A DNA stretch of 64,000 nt from Mikania micrantha (Eukaryota > Streptophyta > Magnoliopsida > Asterales > Asteraceae), in contig CM018694.1 of NCBI GenBank assembly GCA_009363875.1, positions 4,526,001 through 4,590,000 of the forward strand, given 5' to 3'. Position 1 is the stretch's first letter. Each line of letters starts with the position of its first letter. The notes beneath the pieces are model-generated. The model was not told where the DNA came from. It did no database searches and saw only the letters and a program-made list of their open reading frames with translations. Positions 1 through 11,416 of the stretch are shown here, piece by piece. The position numbers and the translations under genes were made by a program.

Positions 1-229
1 ACAAGTCAAAATTCGACCAACTTGTTAATGGAATTCGAAATTCGTCTAAATCCGTTACAATTAACCGAATTAATCATGCAATCATCACACATTGATGATG
101 AACAACAGTTACCAACCGTTGGTGATCTCATAATTGTCGAAATTAAGTGAAATAATGACTTAGGATGAGTAACCGAAGTCGGTTGGACTCAAATAGGTAT
201 AATGCGATATCAATTCATCAAATTGATGT

Positions 230-237
230 TATATAAA
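230..237 (+). promoter_or_regulatory. LTR1 TATA box
   Basis: TATATAAA lies in the 5' part of the LTR, about 670 bases into the complete 3' copy, where its twin is at 9238-9245. Transcription would be expected to start about 30 bases downstream. No other equally good TATA box was seen upstream of the donor-like site. Confidence 0.55.
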
Positions 238-368
238 CCCAAATCGACATCATTAGGCCATTTCACACACTAGAATTCGAGATCAGAAGCATCGAGCAGA
301 AGATTTGATCGCGAGTGGGCCGAAGAACAACCCGTGAGTCGACCTACTTGAATTCGTCATCAAATCAA

Positions 369-2115
369 GTAAGAAATCATCCTTATTCCTTCTAATATGG
401 CCGACTAAGGATAAGCATATCATAATTTCAGGTTTTAACAACGGATTAATAGCAATTGATTTCTAGGGTTCTTAATATAGTCCGATTTGGGGATTTCGAT
501 CGGGATGGGTATAAAAATGAAATCCAATAATACCATCAGTTTCAGAAACCTCCGAATGAGCTAACCTATGTTCCAATTTCATGAAGCCATAACAAATTAA
601 TCGAGTTCGATTAATAGGGTTCTTGAATAATGATGTTTTGGGGGTTTCTATGGAACTGAGTTCGATAATCAAATTGGATGTTATAGGTAGTTTCAGAAGA
701 GGTCGATTAAGGTTAAACCTAAGTTAATTGTGACTGATAACAACGAATTGATCGATTTCAAGTTTCTAGGGCTTGTTTAAGGAACGGAATTGGGATTTTG
801 ATTCTAATGTGCTTAAAAATGAAATTGATTGTCGTGATTAGTTTCAGAATAGTCCGAACAAGAAGAAACCTAAGTTGATTTGGAATCATAACATCGAATT
901 GTAAGAGATTTGATATATAGGATTCGTGAGTTTGAACGGTTAGGGGATTTTGATCTAAATTGGTTTAAAAACCGAATTGAATCGGTCTTTGGACTCGATT
1001 AGATCACGGGAACAAACCTCTATGGGATTAGGATTGATCAGATTCGGAATTGAGGTCAATTGAGTTGGTTTTGGTTCGGTCAAGGGTAAAACAAGGGTGA
1101 ACCCGATTGTTATGGATTAAAATCAATTCGGGATGGAGTTTATTACAAATGTTGGGCTGGTTTAGATGACAGATGATGTGTATGTTGGGTTGGAGGTCGC
1201 GGGTTCGAGCCCGGCCCCCAACAGTTTTTGGATTTTAGCATTTTTTTAGTATTTTGCCCATAACTTATTCGTTTGAACTCCGTTTTAACCCGTTCGAGTT
1301 GCGTTGTAACCGTAACGGGAATACGAACACATTGGGATGTTAAAATTCATATTTTAATCCGAAAACGAAATCGCATATAATTACGTTTATTTAAATAAAA
1401 TCGTATACGGCCTTATGATTTTATTTAAACGATTTCAAAGGCACGTGTACATACGTAAGCACATTCTTAACACTCTAACATACGTGTGTTGACACGTATG
1501 TGATTCCAAGCACAAAACGACATTCCTAATAACTTTAGGTTATTGTTTAATCACAGATTCTTCGTAGGAGGATTTCCTACACGAGCTTTTAGTGTGTGAT
1601 CATTTTGCAACTATCAAAGGTGCGTACACGGCCCCTTTTTATTTTAAAGTGTTTTGGGGGAGAAAACATGTGCAACAAACTCTTTTTAGATACAAATCAC
1701 TTGCATGAGTTAGCTGTTTACATTATGTGACAACATAGCAATTGAAATTCCTTACACACCTCGAACCGTTTAGTTTGCCGTAGCGCAAAGCGTGGTAGTT
1801 GGAAATAGATCTATTAGGTTTGACAAACCTCACTTGGTAGATGGGATCTATGCAAGTGTTTAACTGACCAAACACATTTTACTATTGTTGTGCTAGACAA
1901 TAGTGGCAAGGCAAAAAATGCTATAGCATGGCAATTCGTCAGCTTCGGTGTCGACCACTTATGTAAATAGTTTATATGACTAGCTATCATGACTGTGCAT
2001 GTGTGATTATGTTATCTACAACTTGATATTCAAATTGTTGTTTTGAACATTGTGAATACTTAAAACCTGTGTTATGCACCAACCTTTGTGTTGACTTGAT
2101 TTACATGTTTATCAG
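369..2115 (+). other. Predicted leader intron inside LTR1
   Basis: A donor-like CAA|GTAAGAAA at 369 and an acceptor-like ATCAG ending at 2115 bracket most of the LTR. In the 3' LTR the acceptor reads TTTTCTCAG (ending 11119), a better polypyrimidine context. Other LTR families in the window have the same arrangement, a donor about 100-200 bases after the promoter and an acceptor about 300-360 bases before the LTR end. Splicing is inferred only from these motifs. Confidence 0.4.
1151..1222 (+). other. tRNA-like segment with B box inside LTR1
   Basis: The segment starts GTTGGG and ends CCCCCAAC, which can pair as an acceptor-like stem. It contains a box-A-like TGGTTTAGATGA and a perfect B-box GGTTCGAGCCC, and is followed by TTTTT at 1225-1229, a possible Pol III stop. 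No convincing anticodon arm is seen, so this is a tRNA-derived (SINE-head-like) insertion or tRNA relic, not a functional tRNA. The 3' LTR copy (10158-10228) lacks one T in the B box. Confidence 0.45.
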
Positions 2116-2416
2116 GACGCTAAGGCGCGCAATAAAGACTGGCATGGACTAGGAGATAGAGTCGCATGCATGTTTATCATTTAATGTTTAAATTACACAA
2201 TTGAGGATTTTGTTTTGTAATTTACATTTTACAACTGTTATTGGTTTTTAAACGCTTCCGCAATTTTTGAAAACTCTGATGTTATGTTTTAAAGACTAAA
2301 GTATGATTTGAAATTCATATAGAGGTCTTCGTTATGTCTAATGATCTGAGATCCTGGTTTGTCACGTTCCCAAACGATATGATTCTGTTAGTTGAAAATT
2401 GGGGGTGTGACAGATT

Positions 2417-2427
2417 GGTATCAGAGA
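2417..2427 (+). other. Element 1 primer binding site (initiator tRNA-Met)
   Basis: TGGTATCAGAG starts four bases after the 5' LTR end (2412). It is complementary to the 3' end of plant initiator tRNA-Met, the usual primer of Tekay-type and many other plant elements. The next base is A where the tRNA complement has C, so the match is shorter than in elements 2 and 3. Confidence 0.85.
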
Positions 2428-2595
2428 CATTGGTTATAGCGAACTAGGTTTGCATTTGTAGACTTAGACTATGACTGTTAGACATTAGACATACATGCTT
2501 ACACATATTACTTAGAAATTACATATGACATTATGTAATTGACTTGCTTACACATTCCATGGCATTGCACTTACATATGGTATTATGTAACAGGC

Positions 2596-3234
2596 ATGGC
2601 GTCATCATCAGTACCTTACATTTACATTGATGATTCTGAGGACGAGGAACCGATAGTTCCGGCACCACCGTCATCACCACCACCACCTATTCCATCTCCT
2701 CCACCATATGAGAGGGATGACTCAGATCCGAAAGAGGATCCGGAGGAGGATCCAGACGAGGATCCAGAAGAGGATCCAGATGAGGACCCGGAGGAGGATC
2801 CGGAGGAGGAGCCAGTGGAGGGCACTCAGCAGATCCCTGCTGAGGGACCTTCTACACATCCACCACCAGTATTGGATATTCCGGAGCCTAAGAGGCAAAG
2901 GACTGACACTGAGGAGATCGCCAAACTGCGCGAGGATTTGTATGAGGCAGAAGACAGGATCGCACAGAACTCCCAGGAACTATGGGATGCTAATGAGAGG
3001 CAAGAGGAACTTGCCCATCTGGTTCATGATATGCGAGATGAGATGATTAATTTGATTGGTCGTCTTGAAGCTTCAGAGGACCGAGCTGAGATCTTGGAGG
3101 GCAGAATAGAAGCCTTAGAGGATTTAGTAGCATCAGACAATGATGAGGAGGATGAGGAGAATGGAGAGGAAGAAGGGGAGGAACCAGCACCAGTTGTTGA
3201 TTCCGATCCTGAATCCACCGTTGAGGATGATTGA
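2596..3234 (+). CDS. Extra acidic coiled-coil ORF upstream of gag
   Basis: A 212-residue protein is encoded between the primer site and gag. The start chosen is the Met of MASSSVPYIY; an upstream in-frame Met at 2539 would add 19 residues that look like noncoding sequence. Residues 15-40 are proline-rich. Residues 44-70 are an Asp/Glu/Pro repeat made by a 15-base DNA repeat. PKRQR at 98-102 could be a nuclear localisation signal. Residues 105-180 show a heptad-like charged pattern suggesting a coiled coil, and the tail is again strongly acidic. No cysteines, membrane segment or catalytic motif is visible. The frame is intact although gag-pol carries two stops. I do not recognise the family, and the function is unknown. 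It could assist Gag, be a captured host fragment, or be a nonfunctional remnant. Confidence 0.6.
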   Translation: MASSSVPYIYIDDSEDEEPIVPAPPSSPPPPIPSPPPYERDDSDPKEDPEEDPDEDPEEDPDEDPEEDPEEEPVEGTQQIPAEGPSTHPPPVLDIPEPKRQRTDTEEIAKLREDLYEAEDRIAQNSQELWDANERQEELAHLVHDMRDEMINLIGRLEASEDRAEILEGRIEALEDLVASDNDEEDEENGEEEGEEPAPVVDSDPESTVEDD

Positions 3235-3484
3235 TTTTTTTTTTCTTTGTTTGTTTTGTTTAAACTTATTAGGAACGGGTTGTGTTCCTACATTAGTAGT
3301 TTGAAAACTTATGTTTTATTTCAAAAGTATTGTACCCAAATCAAATCTTTATCTATTGAAAAGCTATTATTTATTGCCAACAGTTGTATTGATTCATACA
3401 TTATATGTTGCCTTTGTGGTTTTGCTTACACATGTCACATTGGATTTTGATAACGCTCTAACATTTCTTTTAACTAGGAAGATA

Positions 3485-6400
3485 ATGGCCAACGAGAACG
3501 TTCACATGACAGTTGCTGAGCTCAACGAGCTAATCAATAACAGAGTCGCAGAGGCAATCGCACAATATGCTCAGACACACACCACAGGGCCACAGGGTCC
3601 GGCAGGGGGACTGGTTAACCCACAGGCATGCACGTTCAAGATGTTCTTGGACTGTAAGCCACACAACTTCAAAGGGTCGGAGGGGGCCATAGGACTCCTT
3701 CGATGGATTGAAAAGGCAGAATCTGTGTTCGAGATGTGCAACTGCCCTGACGAAAGCAAGGTGAAGTTTGCTACGGGAACATTGGAGGGTCCAACACTAA
3801 CTTGGTGGAACTCAAATGTTCAGACTTTGGGATTGGGCGAGGCTAATGCCTTGACTTGGAATGGCTTCAAAACTTTAATGCAGGAGGAGTACTGTCCTCG
3901 TAGTGAGATGCAAAAATTAGAGGAAGAATACTGGCACCTCAAGATGGAGGGGTCAAATATTGAAGAGTACACGACCAGGTCACATGAGTTGGCCAGACTT
4001 CTACCACACATGGCTACTCCAGCTAGCAAATGGATTGAAAGATACATTGGAGGACTAGTGCCTTAGATTCAGGGGTTGGTTACTTCAGCAAATCCCACCA
4101 CCATTCAACAAGCTGTTCGTTTAGCGCATCAGCTTACTGATCAGGCAGTATTACAGGGGACTCTGCCTCAACGAACATCTGCTACCAAGGTGGGAGATCA
4201 TAAAAGAAAGTGGGAAGGTAACAACTCAAAGAGTCACAACCAACAATCATATCAGCAAAACCGGAAGCAAGACTCAAACAAGTCTTATCATAATTCAAGC
4301 AGTGGTCAGCAATCATCATCATCGGGGGGTTATATTGGTAAACACCCCAAGTGCAACAGGTGTGGGTATCATCATGCAGGTAATCAGTGTGATAGAGCTA
4401 GGTGCCAAAGGTGTGGCAAGATTGGACATGCGGCTAAGGATTGTCGCGGGGAGCTACAGAACAACCACAACAACCAGAATAATAACCAGAACAACGCACA
4501 GAAGGGTTGTTTTGAGTGTGGCAAAATGGGGCATTTTAAGAAAGATTGCCCGCAACTCAAGAAAGGCGGGGACAATAATTTCAATGGCAATGGGAATGGC
4601 AACGGTAATGGTAATGGCACCAACAACAACAATAACAATAACAACAACAACAATGGTGATAGGGGCAGGGCGTTTGTGATTGGAGGACGTCAAGCACGGG
4701 AGGATCCCAACATCGTTACGGGTACGTTCCTCTTAAATAATCACTATGCCTCTATGTTATTTGACACTGGTGCCGATCGGAGTTTTGTATCTAGTTCACT
4801 TGCTAAGTTGCTAAATGTTAGTCCCACTGCCTTAGATAGTCCATACACTGTGGAATTAGCTGATGGTAAGTTGATTGTAGTGGAAAGTATTTTTACGGGA
4901 TGTATCCTTGATTTGATGGGTCAAACGTTAGAGATTGATCTGATGCCTATTGCCTTAGGCAGTTTTGATGTGGTTATTGGCATGGACTGGTTGTCCAAAA
5001 ACCAGGCTGAAATCGTATGCCATGAAAAGATTGTTCGCATACCTCTTTCGCATGGAGAGACATTGTATGTACAAGGTGAGAAGAGCAGTACACCACTGCG
5101 TCTTATATCTTGTATGAAAGCACACAAATGTCTGCGGAAAGGTCATACGGCAGTTATAGCACTTATAACTGAAAAGCCAGTAGCTGAGAAGAAGATTGAA
5201 GACATACCAGTAGTTTGTGAATTTCCGGAGGTATTTCCAGAAGACTTGCCGGGATTATCGCCTATCAAACAGGTGGAATTCCGAATCGATCTTACACCAG
5301 ATGCAGCACCGATAGCTAGGGCGCCTTATCGACTTGCACCGTCAGAGATGCAAGAGTTATCCACACAATTGCAAGAGTTGTTGGATAAGGGTTTCATACG
5401 ACCTAGTTTTTCACCGTGGGGAGCTCCAGTTTTGTTTGTTAAGAAGAAGGACGGAACTTTCCGTATGTGTATCGATTACCGGGAATTGAACAAGGTTACT
5501 ACCAAGAACCGGTATCCGTTACCCAGAATTGACGATCTGTTCGATCGTTTGCAGGGTTCGAGTTACTACTCGAAGATTGATCTCAGGTCTGGTTATCATC
5601 AACTAAGAGTCCAAGAGGAAGATATTCCAAAGACAGCATTCAGGACGCGCTATGGCCATTATGAGTTCTTGGTCATGCCATTTGGGTTGACAAACGCTCT
5701 TGCTGTATTCATGGATCTCATGAATCGTGTTTGTAAACCTTATCTTGATAAGTTTGTCATTGTTTTTATTGATGACATTCTCATCTATTCACAATCTGAG
5801 GAGGAACACGCTGAACATCTTCAATTACTACTAGAATTACTGAAACAGGAACAATTGTACGCTAAGTTCTCGAAATGTGACTTCTGGATGCGAGAAGTAC
5901 AATTTCTGGGTCATATAGTCAACGAAAAGGGCATACATGTTGATCCAGCGAAGATTGAAGCGATTAAGAATTGGGAAGCACCAAAGACTCCTACCGAAGT
6001 ACGAAAATTCCTTGGTTTGGCGGGTTATTATCGACGATTCATTGAGGGTTTCTCAAAGATCGCTCAACCACTTACAGCTCTTACGCATAAGGGAACGAAA
6101 TATAACTGGACGGATAAACAGGAAACTGCGTTCCAGTTATTGAAACAGAAACTTTGCAGCGCACCGATTTTGTTCTTACCGGAAGGGACGGAAGACTTTG
6201 TGGTGTATTGTGATGCATTTGCACAAGGTTTGGGATGTGTGTTGATGCAACGAGATAAAGTGATTGCTTATGCTTCCAGACAACTACGAACACACGAAAA
6301 GAATTACACTACTCATGACTTGGAGTTAGGAGCAGTGGTTTTTGCTTTGAAGATTTGGAGGCATTATTTGTATGGAACTAAGTGTACTATTTATACTGAT

Positions 6401-8053
6401 CATAAGAGTTTGCAACATATCTTTGATCAGAAGGAGCTTAATATGAGGCAACGACGATGGGTTGAGTTGTTGAACGATTATGAGTGTGCGATTAAGTATC
6501 ACCCGGGAAAAGCTAATGTAGTAGCTGATGCTTTAAGCAGGAAGGATACTTCAACAAGACGGGTTCGTGCACTTATGATGACAATACATACTGACTTACC
6601 TGACAAGGTACGCAGTGCTCAGATCGAGGCTTTGAAAAAGGAAAACTTGGTACAGGAATCTTTACGGGGAATGGAAGAACAGTTGGATGCTAAGTCTGAT
6701 GGAATTCGTTATTTCATTAATCGACTTTGGATACCTTTGTATGGAGGTTTAAGGGAACTCGTGATGGATGAAGCACACAAGTCCAGATATTCAGTCCATC
6801 CGGGATCAGACAAGATGTATCATGATTTGAAGGCACTGTATTGGTGGCCTCACATGAAAGCTGATATTGTTAAGTATGTTAGCAAATGTTTGACTTGTTC
6901 GAAAGTCAAAGTTGAATATCAGAAGCCATCTGGTTTACTGCAACAACCAGAGATACCGATGTGGAAATGGGAACAGATTTCGATGGACTTTATTACTAAG
7001 TTACCCCGTACACCGACTGGTTGTGATACGATATGGGTAATTGTCGATCGATTAACGAAATCTGCACACTTCTTAGCAATCAAGGAAACTGATAAGATGG
7101 AGAAACTGACTCGCATTTACATCAAGGAAGTGGTAGCACGGCATGGCGTGCCAATTTCTATTATATCAGATCGGGATGCCCGATTTACTTGCAACTTTTG
7201 GAAATCACTTCATAAGTCATTGGGGACTCGCTTGGATATGAGTACCGCCTATCATCCACAGACTGACGGTCAAAGTGAACTTACGATTCAAACGCTCGAG
7301 GATATGTTACGAGCTTGTGTAATTGATTTTGGTGATAGCTGGGAGAATCACTTACCGTTAGTGGAATTCTCTTACAACAATAGTTATCATACAAGTATTC
7401 AAGCAGAACCATTTGAAGCTTTGTATGGTCGCAAATGTCGTTCACCAGTTTGCTGGGCTGAAATTGGTGACAGTCAGATAACAGGTCCTGAACTGGTGCA
7501 CGAGACGACAGAGAAGATTGTACAAATTCGGAACCGTATGGCAGCGGCTCGTGATAGATAGAAGAGTTATGCTGACAAGCGTCGTAAACCATTGGAATTT
7601 CAAGTAGGAGACCGAGTTCTTCTAAAGGTATCACCTTGGAAAGGTGTGATACGATTTGGTAAGCGCGGGAAGCTTAGTCCACGTTACGTAGGACCTTTTG
7701 AGATCCTGAAAAGGATTGGTCCGGTTGCGTATCAACTCAAACTACCGGATGAACTCAGTGGGGTTCATGATGTCTTTCACATATCGAACTTAAAGAAATG
7801 TCTTTCTGATGAGACATTGATTGTACCGTTGGAAGAAATACAAGTAGATGAACAGTTGCGATTCATTGAAGAACCAGCAGAAATCATGGACCGGGAGGTC
7901 AAACAACTTAAGCAAAGCAAGATTCCGATAGTCAAAGTCCGATGGAATTCACGACGTGGTCCTGAATTCACATGGGAACGGGAAGATCAAATGATGAAGA
8001 AATATCCTCATCTATTCAAAACAGCTACTGCTAACACTGAGAGCGCATGTTAA
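3485..8053 (+). pseudogene. Element 1 gag-pol polyprotein with two in-frame stops
   Basis: The frame runs from the ATG of MANENVHMTV to a TAA at 8051-8053, with TAG codons at 4064-4066 (late Gag) and 7559-7561 (after integrase). There is no frameshift. In order: a retrotransposon Gag domain; two CCHC zinc knuckles (4403-4444 and 4508-4549) separated by an Asn-rich linker, with a Gly/Asn tract after the second; protease with DTGA from 4763; reverse transcriptase with FIDD at 5768-5779; RNase H; integrase with an HHCC zinc module near 6800-6900 and D,D,E residues in MDFITKL, ISDRDARF and GQSE; and a chromodomain around 7870-8020. Both stops sit where relatives carry glutamine, so C-to-T decay is the likely cause. 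The element could hardly make full-length Pol unless TAG is read through. Confidence 0.93.
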
Positions 8054-8566
8054 ATTTCGGGACGAAATTTCCTTCAACAAGGGAATGACGTGATGCTTCA
8101 CACATCAACACTGCAAATTTCAAACTGTAAGCACAAAACACTTTACTCAATTGGTTTTGTTACAAATATTTGTGCTACATTACATTCTATATATTTTATG
8201 TGCTATATTTCATATGTTACATGTTATGGTAGTACATGATTAGTTACATACATTTTGCTATGTGCGGGGTTGCATAGTACAAACAGTTATAGACACTCAC
8301 TATGTGTGAGGTTACACAACACAGTATGATCAAACACAAACAGTCACAGTTAGGTGAATTAACTAGTGTACACGCAAACAGTCACATTGAACGATCACAT
8401 TTGAGTTGTGATGTTGCAAGCATTAGACTTTGTGTGTGAGTACACACAAGGCACACGGAATGATCAAATCACACTAGCACGTACGATTTAAACTTGTAAG
8501 TAGTTTCCTAACTATTCCTAACACTTACTAATTTTCGGGACGAAAATTCCTTCAACAAGGGGATGA
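8054..8566 (+). other. Element 1 3' untranslated region with duplicated palindrome-PPT module
   Basis: The module TTTCGGGACGAAA followed by TCCTTCAACAAGGG appears directly after the pol stop (8055-8090) and again just before the 3' LTR (8532-8566), about 480 bases apart. The second copy, AACAAGGGGATGA, borders the LTR and should be the working polypurine tract. The DNA between is rich in CACA and holds no ORF. Duplication or insertion of a short block between the pol stop and PPT would explain it. Confidence 0.7.
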
Positions 8567-11416
8567 TGTGACAATCCGACTTTTCGGATTAACCTTGTTA
8601 ATTGAAGATGGTGATATCACAGGCCCAACAGAGCCAATGTAGGCCCAACAGAGCCAATGTAGGCCCAACAGAGTCAAGGTAGGCCCAACAGAACCAATGT
8701 AGGCCCAATAGAGCCAAAGAAGGCCCAGTATGGCCAAAGAAGGCCTAGTAAGGCCCAGTAAGGCCCAGTAAGGCCAAAGTAGGCCCAATGGTATTTAAGA
8801 AGCCCAATTGGGTTAATTTAGCCCAACAATGTTCTAATTGGCCCAATTAGTGATAATTCGGGATTATTAATGTAACTTTGTTAATCGAAATGATATGTTG
8901 TCGACTCAGAATAATCTATAGGAGTTATAATTAAGAAAAATCAGTTCCTAAGTGTTAAATTTTTGGAGATTAAACTTGTAATTGATTTTAGTATCAATTT
9001 TGACTTCTACAAGTCAAAATTCGACCAACTTGTTAATGGAATTCGAAATTCGTCTAAATCCGTTACAATTAACCGAATTAATCATGCAATCATCACACAT
9101 TGATGATGAACAACAGTTACCAACCGTTGGTGATCTCATAATTGTCGAAATTAAGTGAAATAATGACTTAGGATGAGTAACCGAAGTCGGTTGGACTCAA
9201 ATAGGTATAATGCGATATCAATTCATCAAATTGATGTTATATAAACCCAAATCGACATCATTAGGCCATTTCACACACTAGAATTCGAGATCAGAAGCAT
9301 CGAGCAGAAGATTTGATCGCGAGTGGGCCGAAGAACAACCCGTGAGTCGACCTACTTGAATTCGTCATCAAATCAAGTAAGAAATCATCCTTATTCCTTC
9401 TAATATGGCCGACTAAGGATAAGCATATCATAATTTCAGGTTTTAACAACGGATTAATAGCAATTGATTTCTAGGGTTCTTAATATAGTCCGATTTGGGG
9501 ATTTCGATCGGGATGGGTATAAAAATGAAATCCAATAATACCATCAGTTTCAGAAACCTCCGAATGAGCTAACCTATGTTCCAATTTCATGAAGCCATAA
9601 CAAATTGATCGAGTTCGATTAATAGGGTTCTTGAATAATGATGTTTTGGGGGTTTCTATGGAACTGAGTTCGATAATCAAATTGGATGTTATAGGTAGTT
9701 TCAGAAGAGGTCGATTAAGGTTAAACCTAAGTTAATTGTGACTGATAACAACGAATTGATCGATTTCAAGTTTCTAGGGCTTGTTTAAGGAACGGAATTC
9801 AGATTTTGATTCTAATGTGCTTAAAAATGAAATTGATTGTCGTGATTAGTTTCAGAATAGTCCGAATAAGAAGAAACCTAAGTTGATTTGGAATCATAAC
9901 ATCGAATTGTAAGAGATTTGATATATAGGATTCGTGAGTTTGAACGGTTAGGGGATTTTGATCTAAATTGGTTTAAAAACCGAATTGAATCGGTCTTTGG
10001 ACTCGATTAGATCACGGAACAAACCTCTATGGGATTAGGATTGATCAGATTCGGAATTGAGGTCAATTGAGTTGGTTTTGGTTCGGTCAAGGGTAAAACA
10101 AGGGTGAACCCGATTGTTATGGATTAAAATCAATTCGGGATGGAGTTTATTACAAATGTTGGGCTGGTTTAGATGACAGATGATGTGTATGTTGGGTTGG
10201 AGGTCGCGGGTCGAGCCCGGCCCCCAACAGTTTTTGGATTTTAGCATTTTGTATTTTGCCCATAACTTATTCGTTTGAACTCCGTTTTAACCCGTTCGAG
10301 TTGCGTTGTAACCGTAACGGGAATACGAACACATTGGGATGTTAAAATTCATATTTTAATCCGAAAACAAAATCGCATATAATTACGTTTATTTAAATAA
10401 AATCGTATACGGCCTTATGATTATATTTAAACGATTTCAAAGGCACGTGTACATACGTATGCACATTCTTAACACTCTAACATACGTGTGTTGACACGTA
10501 TGTGATTCCAAGCACAAAATGACATTCTGAATAACTTTAGGTTATTGTTTAATGACAGATTCTTCGTAGGAGGATTTCCTACATGAGCTTTTAGTGTGTG
10601 ATCATTCTGCAACTATCAAAGGTGCGTACACGGCCCCTTTCTTATTTTAAACTGTTTTGGGGGAGAAAACATGTGTAACAAACTCTTTTTAGATACAAAT
10701 CACTTGCATGAGTTAGCTGTTTACATTATGTGACAATATAGCAATTGAAAGTCCTTACACACCTCGAACCGTTTAGTTTGCCGTAGCGCAAAGCGTGGTA
10801 GTTGGAAATAGATCTATTAGGTTTGACAAACCTCACTTGGTAGATGGGATCTATGGAAGTGTTTAACTGACCAAACACATTTTACTATTGTTGTGCTAGA
10901 CAATAGTGGCAAGGCAAAAAATGCTATAGCATGGCAATTCGTCAGCTTCGGTGTTGACCACTTATGTAAATAGTTTATATGACTAGCTATCATGACTGTG
11001 CATGTGTGATTATGTTATCTACAACTTGATATTCAAATTGTTGTTTTGAACATTGTGAATACTTAAAACCTGTGTTATGCACCAACCTTTGTGTTGACTT
11101 GATTTACATGTTTTCTCAGGACGCTAAGGCGCGCAATAAAGACTGGCATGGACTAGGAGATAGAGTCGCATGCATGTTTATCATTTAATGTTTAAATTAC
11201 AAAATTGAGGATTTTGTTTTGTAATTTACATTTTACAACTGTTATTGGTTTTTAAACGCTTCCGCAATTTTTGAAAACTCTGATGTTATGTTTTAAAGAC
11301 TAAAGTATGATTTGAAATTCATATAGAGGTCTTCGTTATGTCTAATGATCTGAGATCCTGGTTTGTCACGTTCCCAAACGGTATGATTCCGTTAGTTGAA
11401 AATTGGGGGTGTGACA
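8567..11416 (+). repeat. Element 1 3' LTR (complete, 2850 bp)
   Basis: It begins TGTGACAATCC next to the polypurine tract and ends GGGGTGTGACA. It has the same internal landmarks as the 5' copy: TATA at 9238-9245, donor-like GTAAG at 9377, tRNA-like segment at 10158-10228, ACGT palindrome at 10480-10503 and acceptor-like TTTTCTCAG ending 11119. Confidence 0.93.
8619..8790 (+). repeat. 20-bp GGCCCA-rich tandem array in LTR1
   Basis: About eight diverged units of the type AGGCCCAACAGAGCCAATGT lie in the promoter-proximal 200 bases of the 3' LTR. The later units shorten to AGGCCCAGTA. GGCCCA (TGGGCC) matches the core of plant site II elements bound by TCP factors, so a promoter role is possible but is only inferred. 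Confidence 0.85.

Larger units (their letters stand above)
1..2412 (+). repeat. Element 1 5' LTR (left end missing)
   Basis: This stretch matches 9009-11416 almost base for base and ends in GGGGTGTGACA directly before the primer site. It carries TATATAAA at 230-237, a donor-like CAA|GTAAG at 369, a tRNA-like segment at 1151-1222, a perfect ACGT-core palindrome at 1478-1501 and an acceptor-like ATCAG at 2115. The 170-base GGCCCA tandem array of the complete 3' LTR falls in the missing part. Confidence 0.93.
1..11416 (+). mobile_element. Element 1: Ty3/gypsy chromovirus, Tekay-like, 5' end outside window
   Basis: The element has long direct repeats at 1-2412 and 8567-11416. Between them lie a primer site, an extra ORF, a gag-pol frame with chromodomain, and a polypurine tract. 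The first window base corresponds to base 9009 of the 3' LTR, so about 440 bases of the 5' LTR lie to the left. By eye the two LTRs differ by roughly 25-30 substitutions over 2.4 kb (about 1%), which points to a fairly recent insertion. The 3' flanking five bases are AACAA; the matching left target duplication is not visible. The Tekay assignment is inferred from the chromodomain, the long LTRs and the initiator-Met primer site. Confidence 0.93.

Noticed and set aside
2622..2825. Ser/Gly-rich minus-strand frame opposite the acidic ORF
   Set aside because: It is the antisense of the 15-base Asp/Glu/Pro repeat; the plus-strand ORF is longer and has a plausible start.
4302..4693. Open frames overlapping the Gag zinc-knuckle and Asn-rich region
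   Set aside because: They are out-of-frame shadows of low-complexity AAC/AAT codons in gag-pol.
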